From positions 355,501 through 419,500 of the forward strand of contig NZ_CP022254.1 in the NCBI RefSeq assembly GCF_003119195.2: a DNA stretch of 64,000 bases, given 5' to 3'. The DNA comes from Azospirillum baldaniorum (GTDB lineage: Bacteria; Pseudomonadota; Alphaproteobacteria; Azospirillales; Azospirillaceae). Shown here piece by piece: positions 1 through 8,778 of the stretch. The stretch's first letter is position 1. Each line of letters begins with the position of its first letter. Both the position numbers and the translations under genes were made by a program. A model generated the notes under the pieces. It did no database searches, was not told where the DNA came from, and saw only the letters and a program-made list of their open reading frames with translations.

Positions 1-776
1 ACGTCGCCCAGCCGGACCGGGGCGCCGTTGCGGTAGGCGACGATCAGGCCGCGGAAGGCCTCGGCGTCAGGAAGCTGCGGGTTGGCGGCGAGGACGAGCT
101 GCTGCCTGGCGCCGGACAGCGTGCCGACCGGGGTGTTGGCGTTGGCGGCGGCCAGCGATTTCTGAAGCTCGTCGATGCCGATGCCGCGCACGGCCAGCGC
201 GTTGGGGTCGACCTGGACGCGCACGGCGTATTTCTGCGCGCCGTAGATCTGCACCTGGGCAACGCCCGGCAGGGTGGCGACCTTGGGCTGGACCGCGGTC
301 TCCGCGAAATCGTTCAGCGACGACAGCGTCAGCGTCGGCGAGGACAGGGCCAGCATCAGCACCGGCTGGTCGGCCGGGTTCACCTTGCGGTAGCTGGGCG
401 CGGTGGTCATCTCCGCCGGCAGGCGGCGCTGGGTGCGGGCGATGGCCGCCTGCACGTCCTGGGCGGCGGCGTCGATGTCGCGCTCCAGGACGAACTGGAT
501 GGTGATCGAGGTGTTCCCGAGGCTCGACGTCGAGGTGATCGTGTCGATGCCTGCGATGGTCGAGAATTCGCGCTCCAGCGGGCTGGCAACTGAGGCAGCC
601 ATGGTTTCCGGGCTGGCGCCGGGCAGCGTGGCGGAGACGTTGATGACCGGGAAATCGACCCGCGGCAGCGCCGCGACGGGCAGTTGGCGGTAGGCGGCGA
701 GGCCCCCCAGAACCAGCGCCGCCGTCAGCAGGATGGTCATCACCGGACGGCGGATGCACAGATCCGAGAGGGTCAT
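1..776 (-). CDS. RND efflux pump inner-membrane permease, N-terminal part (runs off window)
   Basis: About 258 N-terminal residues of an AcrB/MdtB-type hydrophobe/amphiphile efflux permease. It would use the proton gradient to export drugs or metabolites, with a periplasmic adaptor and an outer-membrane channel. The start MTLSDLCIRRPVMT is typical of the family, followed by the first transmembrane helix and PRVDFPVINV, then porter-domain sequence (ERDIDAAAQDVQAAI, MLALSSPTLTLSSLNDFAE). The start codon lies inside an ATGA overlap with the upstream adaptor gene, so the two are translationally coupled. The C-terminal three quarters lies beyond position 1. The substrate cannot be told. The MdtB/MuxB-like start is suggestive only. 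Confidence 0.93.
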   Translation of the reverse strand, partial: MTLSDLCIRRPVMTILLTAALVLGGLAAYRQLPVAALPRVDFPVINVSATLPGASPETMAASVASPLEREFSTIAGIDTITSTSSLGNTSITIQFVLERDIDAAAQDVQAAIARTQRRLPAEMTTAPSYRKVNPADQPVLMLALSSPTLTLSSLNDFAETAVQPKVATLPGVAQVQIYGAQKYAVRVQVDPNALAVRGIGIDELQKSLAAANANTPVGTLSGARQQLVLAANPQLPDAEAFRGLIVAYRNGAPVRLGD

Positions 777-1957
777 GACGCGCCTCCGGTGAGCGGAGCC
801 TTGCCGTTGGCTCCATCCTTGCCGCCGTTCTTGGCGGCGGCGACCTTGGCGCCGGGATAGAGGCGGGACTGGCCGTCGACCACCACGCGCTCACCGGCCT
901 GCACCCCGTCGGCGATGACGGCGGTGCCCTCCTGGCTGCGTGCCACGGTGACGTTGCGGATCTCCACGGTGTCGTCGGGCTTGACCACATAGACGAAACG
1001 GCCCTGCTGACCGGTCTGCACCGCCTCCTCCGGCAGCGTCAGGGCCTGTGGCTCGACCCGCAGGGTCAGAACAACGTCGACGAACTGGCCGGGCCACAGC
1101 CGCGTGTCGGCGTTTTCGAACTGGCCCTTCACCAGGATCGTGCCGGTCTGCTGGTCGACTTGGCTGTCCACGAAATTCAGGACGCCCTCGGCGGGCGGCA
1201 CGGCGGCGCCGGGAATGCCGGCGGTGACCGACAGCTTGCTCGTCTCCATCGCCGCGCGGATGGTCGGCAGGTGGCGTTCCGGCACGTTGAAGGCGACGGT
1301 GATCGGGCGGAGCTGGGTCAGCGTGACCAGCGGCGTGGCGTCCGCCGCGCGGACCATGGTGCCGGGCTTGGCGTTCACCGCACCGGTGCGCCCGTCCATG
1401 GGGGCGGCGATGCGGGTGAAGCTGAGCGAGACCTTGGCCGCCTCGATCGCCGCCTGCCCGGCCTTCACCGTGGCCTCCAACGCATCGGCGGCGGCCACCG
1501 CCGCGTCGTACTGCTGGCGCGCCACGGTGTTGGAGCGGACAAGCTGCTCGTAACGCTTCACGTCGCCGCGCGCCTTGTCGAGGTTGGCGCGGTCGCGCTC
1601 CAGATTGGCCTGGGCCTGACGGAGTTGCGCCTCCAGCGCGCGGGAGTCGAGGGTGAACAGCAGGTCGCCCGCCTTCACCTCCTGCCCCTCGGTGAAATGG
1701 ACCGTCTCGACGACCGAATCGACGCGCGCCTTGATGGCGATGGCGGCCACCGGCTGGACCGAGCCGATGGTGCCAAGCCGCTCCGGCACCGCGCGCTGCT
1801 CGACCGTGCGGATGACCACCGGGAGAGCGCGTGGTCCGGCCGGGGCGGCGGCCTTCGCCGTTTGCGCGTCGGCCCCGCCCGCCCGGTGCGTGTACCAGTA
1901 ACCGCCGCCCATCAGCGCGGCGAGCAGGAGCGCAAACAGCGCTATGCGTTTCGTCAC
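773..1957 (-). CDS. RND efflux periplasmic adaptor (membrane fusion protein, HlyD/MdtA family)
   Basis: A 394-residue adaptor linking the downstream RND permease to an outer-membrane channel. A single N-terminal membrane anchor (RIALFALLLAALMGGGYW) precedes the lipoyl/barrel-sandwich half (IKARVDSVVETVHFTEGQEV), a coiled-coil hairpin around DKARGDVKRYEQLV, the second lipoyl half (APMDGRTGAVNAKPG) and a beta-barrel. I chose the GTG at 1957 because GGGAG sits six bases upstream. An ATG at 2017 would add 20 unconvincing residues. The stop overlaps the permease start by 4 bp. It is transcribed divergently from the LysR gene at 2121, which may control it. No outer-membrane factor gene is nearby in the window. 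Confidence 0.92.
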   Translation of the reverse strand: MTKRIALFALLLAALMGGGYWYTHRAGGADAQTAKAAAPAGPRALPVVIRTVEQRAVPERLGTIGSVQPVAAIAIKARVDSVVETVHFTEGQEVKAGDLLFTLDSRALEAQLRQAQANLERDRANLDKARGDVKRYEQLVRSNTVARQQYDAAVAAADALEATVKAGQAAIEAAKVSLSFTRIAAPMDGRTGAVNAKPGTMVRAADATPLVTLTQLRPITVAFNVPERHLPTIRAAMETSKLSVTAGIPGAAVPPAEGVLNFVDSQVDQQTGTILVKGQFENADTRLWPGQFVDVVLTLRVEPQALTLPEEAVQTGQQGRFVYVVKPDDTVEIRNVTVARSQEGTAVIADGVQAGERVVVDGQSRLYPGAKVAAAKNGGKDGANGKAPLTGGAS

Positions 1958-2120
1958 ATCGAACTCCCGGTAGGGCTGCCCGGTCCGGCCGGAGCGCGCC
2001 ATCCCGCCATAAGGCAATGCGGCCCATTATCGCAGGAGAGGCTTTGCAGGTTAATGTCCATCCTACAGCCATTTGGTAACAGACTGTAACAGCGGGTATG
2101 GGCTGCGGAGCGATTCGGCA

Positions 2121-3098
2121 ATGCTGGACCTAAAGAATTTGGAAGCCTTCGTGTGGATCGCCCGTTTGGGCGGCTTCCGCGCCGCGGCGGGGCGGTTGAA
2201 CACCACCCAGCCGGCCATCTCCGCCCGCATCGCCCAGCTGGAAAAGGAGCTGGGCGTCCAGCTGTTCAACCGCGGCACGCGGCGGGTCACGCTGACGCTG
2301 AAGGGCATGGAGCTGCTGGACCACGCCGAGCGGATGCTGACGCTCCAGGCCGAGCTGGTCCACGCGGTCGCCGAATCGACGACCCTGCGCGGGCTGATCC
2401 GGCTTGGCGTGGCGGAGACCATCGTCCACACTTGGCTGAGCCGCCTGATCGAACGGCTGCACAACCGCTTCCCGCTGGTCAGCCTGGAGATCGAGGTCGA
2501 TACCTCCATCCACCTGCGCAACGGGCTGCTGGCGCACGACCTCGACATCGCCTTCATGCTGGGCCCGGTGGCCGAGCCGGACATGCGCAACGAGGCGCTG
2601 AGCAGCTACCCCATGGCCTGGGTGGCCAGCCCGTCGCTGGACCTGCCCTCCGGGCGGCTGGGGCTGGCCGATCTGGCGCGCTACCCGGTCATCACCTTTT
2701 CCCGACAGACCAAGCCGTCGGTGGCCATCCAGCAGATGTTCAAGCGGCCCGGCCTGCCGCCGCTGCGCTTCTACGGCAACAGCTCGCTCGCCAGCATCGT
2801 GCGGATGACCCTGGACGGCATCGGCATCAGCGCCATCCCGCCCGCGGTGATCGAGCGCGAACTGGCGGAAGGGTTGCTGCGGCTGATCCCGGCGGAGGAC
2901 CCGCTGCCCGACCTCGACTTCACCATCTGCCACCCGGTGGACAGCGACAACCCGCTGGTGCCCATCGTGGCGGACATGGCGCTGGAAATCGTGCGGGCGC
3001 AACGGCACGGGGCGCCCATTGACAGACCATCCACTGATAAACGCCGTTTATCGCAAACGATCCAAAATGAAAATTTGACGGATCGGACGGATGCGTGA
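2121..3098 (+). CDS. LysR-family transcriptional regulator
   Basis: A 325-residue LysR regulator. The winged helix-turn-helix is at residues 1-65 ([18 protein letters not shown], then [18 protein letters not shown]), and a periplasmic-binding-like effector domain spans roughly 90-300. ATG 2121 was chosen because it begins the conserved HTH and has GGAG nine bases upstream. An in-frame start at 2073 is possible. It lies divergent to the RND pump and just upstream, same strand, of the DUF1445/TRAP/5-oxoprolinase genes, so either set could be its target. Its last codons overlap an alternative upstream start of the next gene. Twofold GTAACAG direct repeats at 2076-2092 lie in the divergent promoter region. 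Confidence 0.93.
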   Translation: MLDLKNLEAFVWIARLGGFRAAAGRLNTTQPAISARIAQLEKELGVQLFNRGTRRVTLTLKGMELLDHAERMLTLQAELVHAVAESTTLRGLIRLGVAETIVHTWLSRLIERLHNRFPLVSLEIEVDTSIHLRNGLLAHDLDIAFMLGPVAEPDMRNEALSSYPMAWVASPSLDLPSGRLGLADLARYPVITFSRQTKPSVAIQQMFKRPGLPPLRFYGNSSLASIVRMTLDGIGISAIPPAVIERELAEGLLRLIPAEDPLPDLDFTICHPVDSDNPLVPIVADMALEIVRAQRHGAPIDRPSTDKRRLSQTIQNENLTDRTDA

Positions 3099-3141
3099 AC
3101 CCTTAGGACACAACAGTTTGGTCACCGAGGTTTTGCCCGCC

Positions 3142-3987
3142 ATGCAGTCCGTGACCCCAAGCACCCCGTTTCCGCCCGATACCGCGTCCGCCGCCCTGCT
3201 GGCCCGACTGGCGATCCGCCGGGGGGAGCATCGCGGGCCGACCGCCGGACTGGCGCCGGGCCATGTGCAGGCGAACCTCGCCATCGTTCCCGCCGATGTG
3301 GCCCCCGCCTTCGAGCGGTTCTGCCGTGCCAACCCGGTGCCCTGCCCGCTGCTCGCCGTGTCGCAGCCGGGCGACCACCGCTTCGCGGAGCTTGGCGCGG
3401 ACCTCGACCTGCGCACCGACTTCCCGCGCTACCGCGTCTACCGCGACGGCCGGCTGGCGGAGGAGCCGGAGGACCTGCTGTCCGTCTGGCGCGACGATCT
3501 GGTCGCCTTCGCCATCGGCTGCTCCTTCTCCTTCGAGGAGGCGCTGCTCGCCGCCGGCCTGCCGGTCCGCCACATCGAGCGCGGCTGCAACGTGCCGATG
3601 TACGTGACCGACCGGGATTGCGTGGCCGTGCCACCCTTCGCCGGGCGCATGGTGGTGTCGATGCGCCCGATGACCCCCGCGCAGGCCGAACGCGCCGCCG
3701 CGGTGACCGGGCGCTACGCCGCCGTGCACGGCGCGCCGGTGCACATCGGCGACCCGGCAGCGCTCGGCATCCGCGACCTGTCGCAGCCGGAGTTCGGCGA
3801 CGCCGTTCCGCTCGCCCCCGGCGAGGTCCCCGTCTTCTGGGCCTGCGGGGTCACCCCACAGGTGGCGCTCGCCGCCGCCCGCCTGCCCTTCGCCATCGCC
3901 CACAGCCCCGGCCACATGCTGGTCACCGACCGGCTGAACGCCGAGCTGGAGGGTGTGTCCCCTTCGGTCGCGCAACTTTTTCGATAA
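3142..3987 (+). CDS. DUF1445 / YcsI-family putative hydro-lyase (D-glutamate cyclase-like)
   Basis: A 281-residue member of the YcsI/DUF1445 family. Diagnostic stretches are [20 protein letters not shown] near the N-terminus, [17 protein letters not shown] in the middle, [14 protein letters not shown], and the C-terminal [21 protein letters not shown] with GHMLVTD. Family relatives include mitochondrial D-glutamate cyclase, which interconverts D-glutamate and 5-oxo-D-proline. That fits the pxpBCA genes downstream, but the activity here is inferred. Start 3142 (ATG, MQSVTP) has GAGG upstream at longish spacing. The alternative ATG 3091 overlaps the LysR stop. It is followed after 19 bp by the TRAP binding protein gene, probably in one operon. 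Confidence 0.88.
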   Translation: MQSVTPSTPFPPDTASAALLARLAIRRGEHRGPTAGLAPGHVQANLAIVPADVAPAFERFCRANPVPCPLLAVSQPGDHRFAELGADLDLRTDFPRYRVYRDGRLAEEPEDLLSVWRDDLVAFAIGCSFSFEEALLAAGLPVRHIERGCNVPMYVTDRDCVAVPPFAGRMVVSMRPMTPAQAERAAAVTGRYAAVHGAPVHIGDPAALGIRDLSQPEFGDAVPLAPGEVPVFWACGVTPQVALAAARLPFAIAHSPGHMLVTDRLNAELEGVSPSVAQLFR

Positions 3988-4006
3988 GAACAGGGAGCTT
4001 CCTCAC

Positions 4007-4993
4007 ATGACCGCGATCACCCTGCGGACCCGCCTCGCCGCCGCCGCCTTCGGCATCGGCCTCTGCGCCACCCCGGTCGCGGCCTTCGCCGAGACCTGGG
4101 ACATGCCGACCCCCTACCCCGACACGAACCTGCACACCATCACGGTGCGCCAGTTCGCCGAGGACGTGAAGGCGGCGACCAACGGCAAGATCCAGATCAC
4201 CGTCCATTCCAACGGCTCGCTGGTCAAGCATCCGGAGATCAAGCGCGCCGTCCAGTCCGGGCAGGCCCAGATCGGCGAGGTGCTCATCAGCTCCTGGGCG
4301 AACGAGGACCCGCTCTACGGCCTCGATTCCGTGCCCTTCCTGGCGACCGACTTCGCCGCATCCAAGAAGCTCTACGAGGCGTCGAAGCCCTATCTGGAGA
4401 AGAAGCTGGAGCGTCAGCGCCTGAAGCTTCTCTACTCGATTCCGTGGCCCCCGCAGGGCCTCTACGTGAAGCAGGAGATCGGCTCCGTCGCCGACCTGAA
4501 GGGGCAGAAGTTCCGTGCCTACAACCCGGCGACCACCCGCATCGCCGAGCTGGCCGGCGCCGTGCCGACCAAGATCGAGGCCGCCGAGGTGTCGCAGGCC
4601 TTCGGCACCGGCATCGTCACCGCGATGATGACCTCCGCCGCCACCGGCGTCGACACCAAGGCGTGGGACTTCGTGAACGTCTATTACGACGTGCAGGCTT
4701 GGCTGCCGCGCAACATGGTGTTCGTCAGCACCGAGGTCTGGAAGGGCCTGGACGATGCCACGAAGAAGGCCGTCGAGCAGGCCGCCGCCAAGGCCGAAGC
4801 CACCGGCTGGACCGAGTGGGAGAAGAAGACGGCGGAGCTGAACCAGACGCTCTCCGGCAACGGCATGAAGGTGCTGACCCCGTCCCCGGCGATCAAGGAC
4901 GGCTTCGCCGCCATCGGCAAGACGATGACCGACGAGTGGACCAAGGCCGCCGGCGCCGATGGCGAGGCGATCATTTCGGCCTTCCGGAAGTAA
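4007..4993 (+). CDS. TRAP transporter substrate-binding protein (DctP family)
   Basis: A 328-residue periplasmic solute receptor. A signal peptide (LAAAAFGIGLCATPVAAFA) with likely cleavage near residue 27 precedes a mature start ETWDMPTPYPDTN. The family signature around KGQKFRAYNPATTRIAELAG contains the arginine that usually contacts a substrate carboxylate. ATG 4007 has AGGGAG upstream. It feeds the DctQ/DctM permease encoded after an intergenic palindrome, and the whole set precedes pxpBCA. The ligand is therefore likely 5-oxoproline, a pyroglutamyl compound or a related acid. This is inferred only from context. Confidence 0.93.
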   Translation: MTAITLRTRLAAAAFGIGLCATPVAAFAETWDMPTPYPDTNLHTITVRQFAEDVKAATNGKIQITVHSNGSLVKHPEIKRAVQSGQAQIGEVLISSWANEDPLYGLDSVPFLATDFAASKKLYEASKPYLEKKLERQRLKLLYSIPWPPQGLYVKQEIGSVADLKGQKFRAYNPATTRIAELAGAVPTKIEAAEVSQAFGTGIVTAMMTSAATGVDTKAWDFVNVYYDVQAWLPRNMVFVSTEVWKGLDDATKKAVEQAAAKAEATGWTEWEKKTAELNQTLSGNGMKVLTPSPAIKDGFAAIGKTMTDEWTKAAGADGEAIISAFRK

Positions 4994-5002
4994 GCGGCGG
5001 CG

Positions 5003-5094
5003 TTTGCCCCCACCCTAACCCTCCCCCGCTAACGCAGGGGAGGGGACTTTCTCCCTCCCCTGCCCAGCGGGGGAGGGCCGGGGTGGGGGCAAAA
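5003..5094. repeat. Large imperfect intergenic palindrome
   Basis: Between the dctP and dctQ genes the sequence runs from GCCCCCACCC..CCCTCCCCCGC..GCAGGGGAGGG to CCCTCCCCTGC..GCGGGGGAGGG..GGGTGGGGGC. It forms a stem of about 35 bp with small internal mismatches and an 8-base loop (GACTTTCT). Its length and C/G-run composition look like a dispersed repetitive palindrome rather than a simple terminator, since no T-run follows. It may tune differential expression, giving more binding protein than permease, by stabilising or attenuating the transcript. Confidence 0.8.
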
Positions 5095-5147
5095 CCTACC
5101 CCAAAAAAAGACACTCCCCGCCCGCCCTACCCGGAGGTGGTCGCGCC

Positions 5148-5657
5148 ATGCGCACCGCATTGACCTTCCTTTACCGCGCCGCCGAGATCCTGGGCGCGGT
5201 GTTCCTGGTGCTGATCGCCGTGCTGATCGTGTCCCAGGTCTTCGCCCGGCTGGCCAGCCGCATGGTGCCGGGAGCCGACGAGTTGGCCGGCTACTGCATG
5301 GCCGCCTCCTTCTTCCTCATGCTCGGTCCGGCGCTGCGCCGCGGCGCGCACATCCGCGTCGGCGTCCTGGTCGACCGGCTGCGCGGCGGCCCCCGGCGTG
5401 TCGTGGAACTGGTCTGCCTCGGCTTCGGCACGGCGCTCAGCGGCTATTTCGCGTGGTTCTGGCTGCGCATGACCTACGATTCCTACGATTTCGGCGATCT
5501 GGGACAGGGCGTTCTGCCCATCCCACTGTGGATTCCGCAGGCCGCCATGGGCGTCGGGCTGGTGATCCTGGTGATCGCCTTCCTCGACGACCTGCTGGCG
5601 GTGATCCAGGGACGCGAGGCGTCCTACCAAAGCGCCGGCATGCAGAGCGAGGGCTGA
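5148..5657 (+). CDS. TRAP transporter small permease (DctQ family)
   Basis: A 169-residue four-helix membrane subunit with hydrophobic segments near residues 15-35, 48-68, 87-108 and 130-150. It includes the typical DELAGYCMAASFFLMLG and RRGAHIRVGVLVDRL stretch. It forms the membrane complex with DctM, encoded 3 bp downstream. ATG 5148 follows GGAGG. The substrate is unknown but is shared with the binding protein upstream. Confidence 0.92.
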   Translation: MRTALTFLYRAAEILGAVFLVLIAVLIVSQVFARLASRMVPGADELAGYCMAASFFLMLGPALRRGAHIRVGVLVDRLRGGPRRVVELVCLGFGTALSGYFAWFWLRMTYDSYDFGDLGQGVLPIPLWIPQAAMGVGLVILVIAFLDDLLAVIQGREASYQSAGMQSEG

Positions 5658-5660
5658 CCG

Positions 5661-6962
5661 ATGGACCAGACGACCGCTTCCATTGTCGTCGTGGTGACGA
5701 TGCTCCTGATGCTGGGAACCGGCATCTGGGTGGCGCTGGCGCTCGCCGGTGTCGGCTTCGTCGCCATGGCGCTGTTCACCACCCGCCCTGTCGGCATGGT
5801 CATGGCGACCAACATCTGGGGCGCCAGCACGAGCTGGACCCTGACCGCCCTGCCCCTGTTCATCTGGATGGGCGAGATCCTGTTCCGAACGCGAATCTCG
5901 TCGGACATGTTCAAGGGGCTGGCGCCATGGACGGGCTGGCTGCCCGGACGGCTGATGCACGTCAACATCGTCGGCTGCACGATCTTCGCCGCCGTCTCCG
6001 GTTCCTCCGCCGCGACCGCCGCGACCATCGGGCGGATGACCATCCCGGAACTGACCCGTCGCGGCTACGACCCGATGATGATCGTCGGCTCGCTGGCCGG
6101 CGCCGGCACGCTGGGCCTGCTGATTCCGCCCTCGATCATCATGATCGTCTATGGCGTGGCGGCGGATGTGTCCATCGCCCGGCTGTTCATCGCCGGCGTC
6201 ATTCCGGGCATCGTGCTGACCGGCCTGTTCATGCTCTATGTGGGTGGCTGGTCCCTGCTCAATCCCGACCGCGTGCCGCCGCGGGAGGCGCGCCAGAGCC
6301 TCATGGAGAAGATACGCGACACCGGGTCGCTGATTCCCGTCATGCTGCTGATCGCCGGCGTGCTCGGCTCCATCTACGCGGGCATCGCCACGCCGACCGA
6401 GGCCGCGGGCATCGGCGTCCTGGGATCGCTGCTGCTGGCGCTGGTCACCGGCACGATGAGCTGGGCGACCTTCCGCGACAGCGTGATGGGCGCGGCCCAC
6501 ACCTCCTGCATGATCGGCTTCATCCTGGCTGGGGCGGCCTTCCTGACGGTGGCCATGGGCTACACCGGCATTCCGCGCCTGCTGGCGGAATGGATCACCT
6601 CCATGCAGCTCACCACCGCGTCGCTGCTGGTGGTGCTGACGCTGTTCTTCATCGTGATGGGCTGCTTCCTCGACGGCATCTCGATGGTCGTGCTGACCAC
6701 CTCGGTCATTCTGCCGATGGTGCAGAACGCCGGGATCGACCTTTTGTGGTTCGGCATCTACATCATCATCGTGGTGGAGATGGCCCAGATCACCCCGCCG
6801 GTGGGCTTCAACCTGTTCGTCCTGCAGTCGATGACGGGCAAGAACATCTTCACCATTGCCAAGGCCAGCCTGCCCTTCTTCCTGATGATGATCGTCATGG
6901 TGGCTCTGCTTTGGATATTCCCGGGCATGGTGTCGTGGCTGCCCTCGCTGATGATCGGGTGA
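5661..6962 (+). CDS. TRAP transporter large permease (DctM family)
   Basis: A 433-residue permease with about twelve hydrophobic segments. It carries family hallmarks such as FAAVSGSSAATAATIGRMTIPEL, PPSIIMIVYGV and the C-terminal EMAQITPPVGFNLFVLQ. It drives Na+-coupled import of the ligand delivered by the DctP protein. It begins 3 bp after dctQ, with GAGGG upstream, and is followed 11 bp later by pxpB. The shared strand and tight spacing argue for a single TRAP-pxp operon. Confidence 0.95.
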   Translation: MDQTTASIVVVVTMLLMLGTGIWVALALAGVGFVAMALFTTRPVGMVMATNIWGASTSWTLTALPLFIWMGEILFRTRISSDMFKGLAPWTGWLPGRLMHVNIVGCTIFAAVSGSSAATAATIGRMTIPELTRRGYDPMMIVGSLAGAGTLGLLIPPSIIMIVYGVAADVSIARLFIAGVIPGIVLTGLFMLYVGGWSLLNPDRVPPREARQSLMEKIRDTGSLIPVMLLIAGVLGSIYAGIATPTEAAGIGVLGSLLLALVTGTMSWATFRDSVMGAAHTSCMIGFILAGAAFLTVAMGYTGIPRLLAEWITSMQLTTASLLVVLTLFFIVMGCFLDGISMVVLTTSVILPMVQNAGIDLLWFGIYIIIVVEMAQITPPVGFNLFVLQSMTGKNIFTIAKASLPFFLMMIVMVALLWIFPGMVSWLPSLMIG

Positions 6963-6973
6963 GGAGCGGCATC

Positions 6974-7696
6974 ATGGACGTCCGTTTCACCACGGCGGGC
7001 GACACGGCCTTCAACGTGGAGTTCGGCGAGGGCATCGACCGCCCGACCAACGCCCGCGTCATGGCCCTGCACGCCCGGCTGAAGACCGCCGCGCCGCCGG
7101 GTCTGGTGGAGACGGTGCCGACCTTCCGCTCGCTCCAGGTGGTCTACGACCCGGCGGTGACCAGCCGCCGGGAGGTCCAGGCTGCGGTCGAGGCGGAACT
7201 GGCCCACGCCGGGGACGCGCCGGCCGAAGGCAGCCTGTGGCGGCTGCCCGTCTGCTACGACGCGGAGTTGGGACCGGACCTCGCGGAGCTGTCCGCCTCG
7301 CTCGGCCTGTCGGCAGAACGGCTGATCGACCTCCACGGATCGACCGAGTATTTCGTCTACATGCTGGGCTTCATGCCGGGCTTCGCCTACATGGGTGACC
7401 TGCCGGCGGAGTTGGAGAAGCCACGGCGCAGCGAGCCGCGGGTCCGCGTGCCGGCGGGCTCCGTCGCCACCGCCGGGCGGCTGACCACGGTCTATCCGTG
7501 GGAAAGCCCCGGCGGCTGGCACCTGATCGGGCGCTGCCCGGTTCCGCTCTACGACGGCGCCCGCCCCTCGCCGGTCCTGCTCGCCGCCGGCGACCGGGTG
7601 CGGTTCGAGGCGGTGGACCGCGCCCGTTTCGACGCCCTGTCGGCTGAGGCCGCGGCGGGCCGCTTCGATCCCGACACGCTGAGGGCCGCGCCATGA
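6974..7696 (+). CDS. pxpB: 5-oxoprolinase subunit PxpB (KipI family)
   Basis: A 240-residue KipI/PxpB protein. Key family motifs are YMLGFMPGFAYMGDLP (around residue 130) and PRVRVPAGSVATAGRLTTVYP with the following SPGGWHLIGRCP. Together with PxpA and PxpC it forms the ATP-dependent prokaryotic 5-oxoprolinase that converts 5-oxoproline to glutamate. I start it at ATG 6974, preceded by GGAG. Longer readings in this frame overlap dctM. The stop overlaps the start of pxpC by ATGA. In Bacillus the homologue also inhibits the sporulation kinase KinA, a role not expected here. Confidence 0.94.
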   Translation: MDVRFTTAGDTAFNVEFGEGIDRPTNARVMALHARLKTAAPPGLVETVPTFRSLQVVYDPAVTSRREVQAAVEAELAHAGDAPAEGSLWRLPVCYDAELGPDLAELSASLGLSAERLIDLHGSTEYFVYMLGFMPGFAYMGDLPAELEKPRRSEPRVRVPAGSVATAGRLTTVYPWESPGGWHLIGRCPVPLYDGARPSPVLLAAGDRVRFEAVDRARFDALSAEAAAGRFDPDTLRAAP

Positions 7697-8778
7697 GCGC
7701 CCCCTGCCTCACCATCGTCCGGCCGGGGTTGTTCGCCACCATCCAGGACCTCGGCCGCTTCGGCCATCAGGAACTCGGCATGCCGGTGGCCGGCGCGCTG
7801 GATCCCATCGCCCTGCGCCTCGCCAACGCGCTGGTCGGCAACCCGGTGGGCACGGCGGGGGTGGAGATCGCCCTGCTTGGGCCCGCTCTGAAGGTGGAGG
7901 CCGACGGAGTCCGGGTCGCCGTCGTCGGCCCCATGGCGCTGAGCCTGGAGCGCGAAGGGGAATCGCCCCAAGCGCTGGAACCCCACCGCAGCCACACGCT
8001 GGCGCGCGGCGACGTGCTGAAGCTGGGCGCCGTCTCCGGGGCGGCGGTCGCCTATCTGGCAGTGGCCGGCGGCTTCGCTCTGGAACCCTTCCTGGGCAGC
8101 CTGTCCACCTACGTGCGCGCCGGCATCGGACCGCTCGGCGGCAAGCCGCTGGGCGACGGGGGGCGCCTGCCGCTCAACCGCAACGACGCCCCGCCGGGCA
8201 CCGACGTGGAGCTGCCGGAGCCGCCGGACTATGGCAGCGGGCCGGTGCGGGTGGTGCTCGGCCCGCAGGAGGACCGCTTCACGGCGGCGGCGGTGGAGAC
8301 CTTCCTGTCGGCGACCTACCGCGTCGGCAAGGACGCCGACCGCATGGGCCTGCGGCTCGACGGGCCGACGCTCGCCCACACCGGCTCCGCCGACATTCCG
8401 TCGGACGGGCTGGTCACCGGCTCCATCCAGGTGCCGGGCAACGGTCAGCCGATCCTTCTGCTGAACGACCACCAGACGGCGGGCGGCTACGCCAAGATCG
8501 CCACGGTGATCTCCGCCGATCTGCCCCGCGTCGGCCGGCTGAGCCCCGGCGGCGCCCTCAGCTTCCGCGCCGTCACGGTGGAGGAGGCGGAGGCCATCCG
8601 GCGGCGCCAGGAACAGACCATCGCCGCCTGGGTCCGCGCCATCCGTCCGGTGCGCCCGGCGGGCGGCGTCGATCTGGAGGCGCTCTACGCGGAAAACCTC
8701 GTGTCCGGGGTCGTCGACATCGTCAACGGCAACGGCGACATCCTGAACCGAGAAGAGATGTGCGGGAGGGCACCATGA
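7693..8778 (+). CDS. pxpC: 5-oxoprolinase subunit PxpC (KipA / biotin-dependent carboxyltransferase-like)
   Basis: A 361-residue PxpC. Signatures are FATIQDLGRFGHQELGMPVAGALDP at the N-terminus, YLAVAGGF, SDGLVTGSIQVPGNGQPI and LLNDHQTAGGYAKIATV. The fold is shared with urea-amidolyase carboxyltransferase domains, but the gene pairing marks it as the 5-oxoprolinase subunit. Both ends overlap neighbours by ATGA (pxpB before, pxpA after), indicating coupled translation and a stoichiometric complex. Confidence 0.94.
   Translation: MSAPCLTIVRPGLFATIQDLGRFGHQELGMPVAGALDPIALRLANALVGNPVGTAGVEIALLGPALKVEADGVRVAVVGPMALSLEREGESPQALEPHRSHTLARGDVLKLGAVSGAAVAYLAVAGGFALEPFLGSLSTYVRAGIGPLGGKPLGDGGRLPLNRNDAPPGTDVELPEPPDYGSGPVRVVLGPQEDRFTAAAVETFLSATYRVGKDADRMGLRLDGPTLAHTGSADIPSDGLVTGSIQVPGNGQPILLLNDHQTAGGYAKIATVISADLPRVGRLSPGGALSFRAVTVEEAEAIRRRQEQTIAAWVRAIRPVRPAGGVDLEALYAENLVSGVVDIVNGNGDILNREEMCGRAP

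Noticed and set aside
4994-5147. Simple rho-independent terminator between dctP and dctQ
   Set aside because: The structure is a long palindrome with G/C-run arms and no T-run. It is recorded as a repeat instead.
5453-6973. Long N-terminal extension of pxpB reaching back through dctQ and dctM
   Set aside because: The extension lies out of frame over two permease genes and looks like shadow sequence. The KipI homology begins at ATG 6974 with its own ribosome-binding site.
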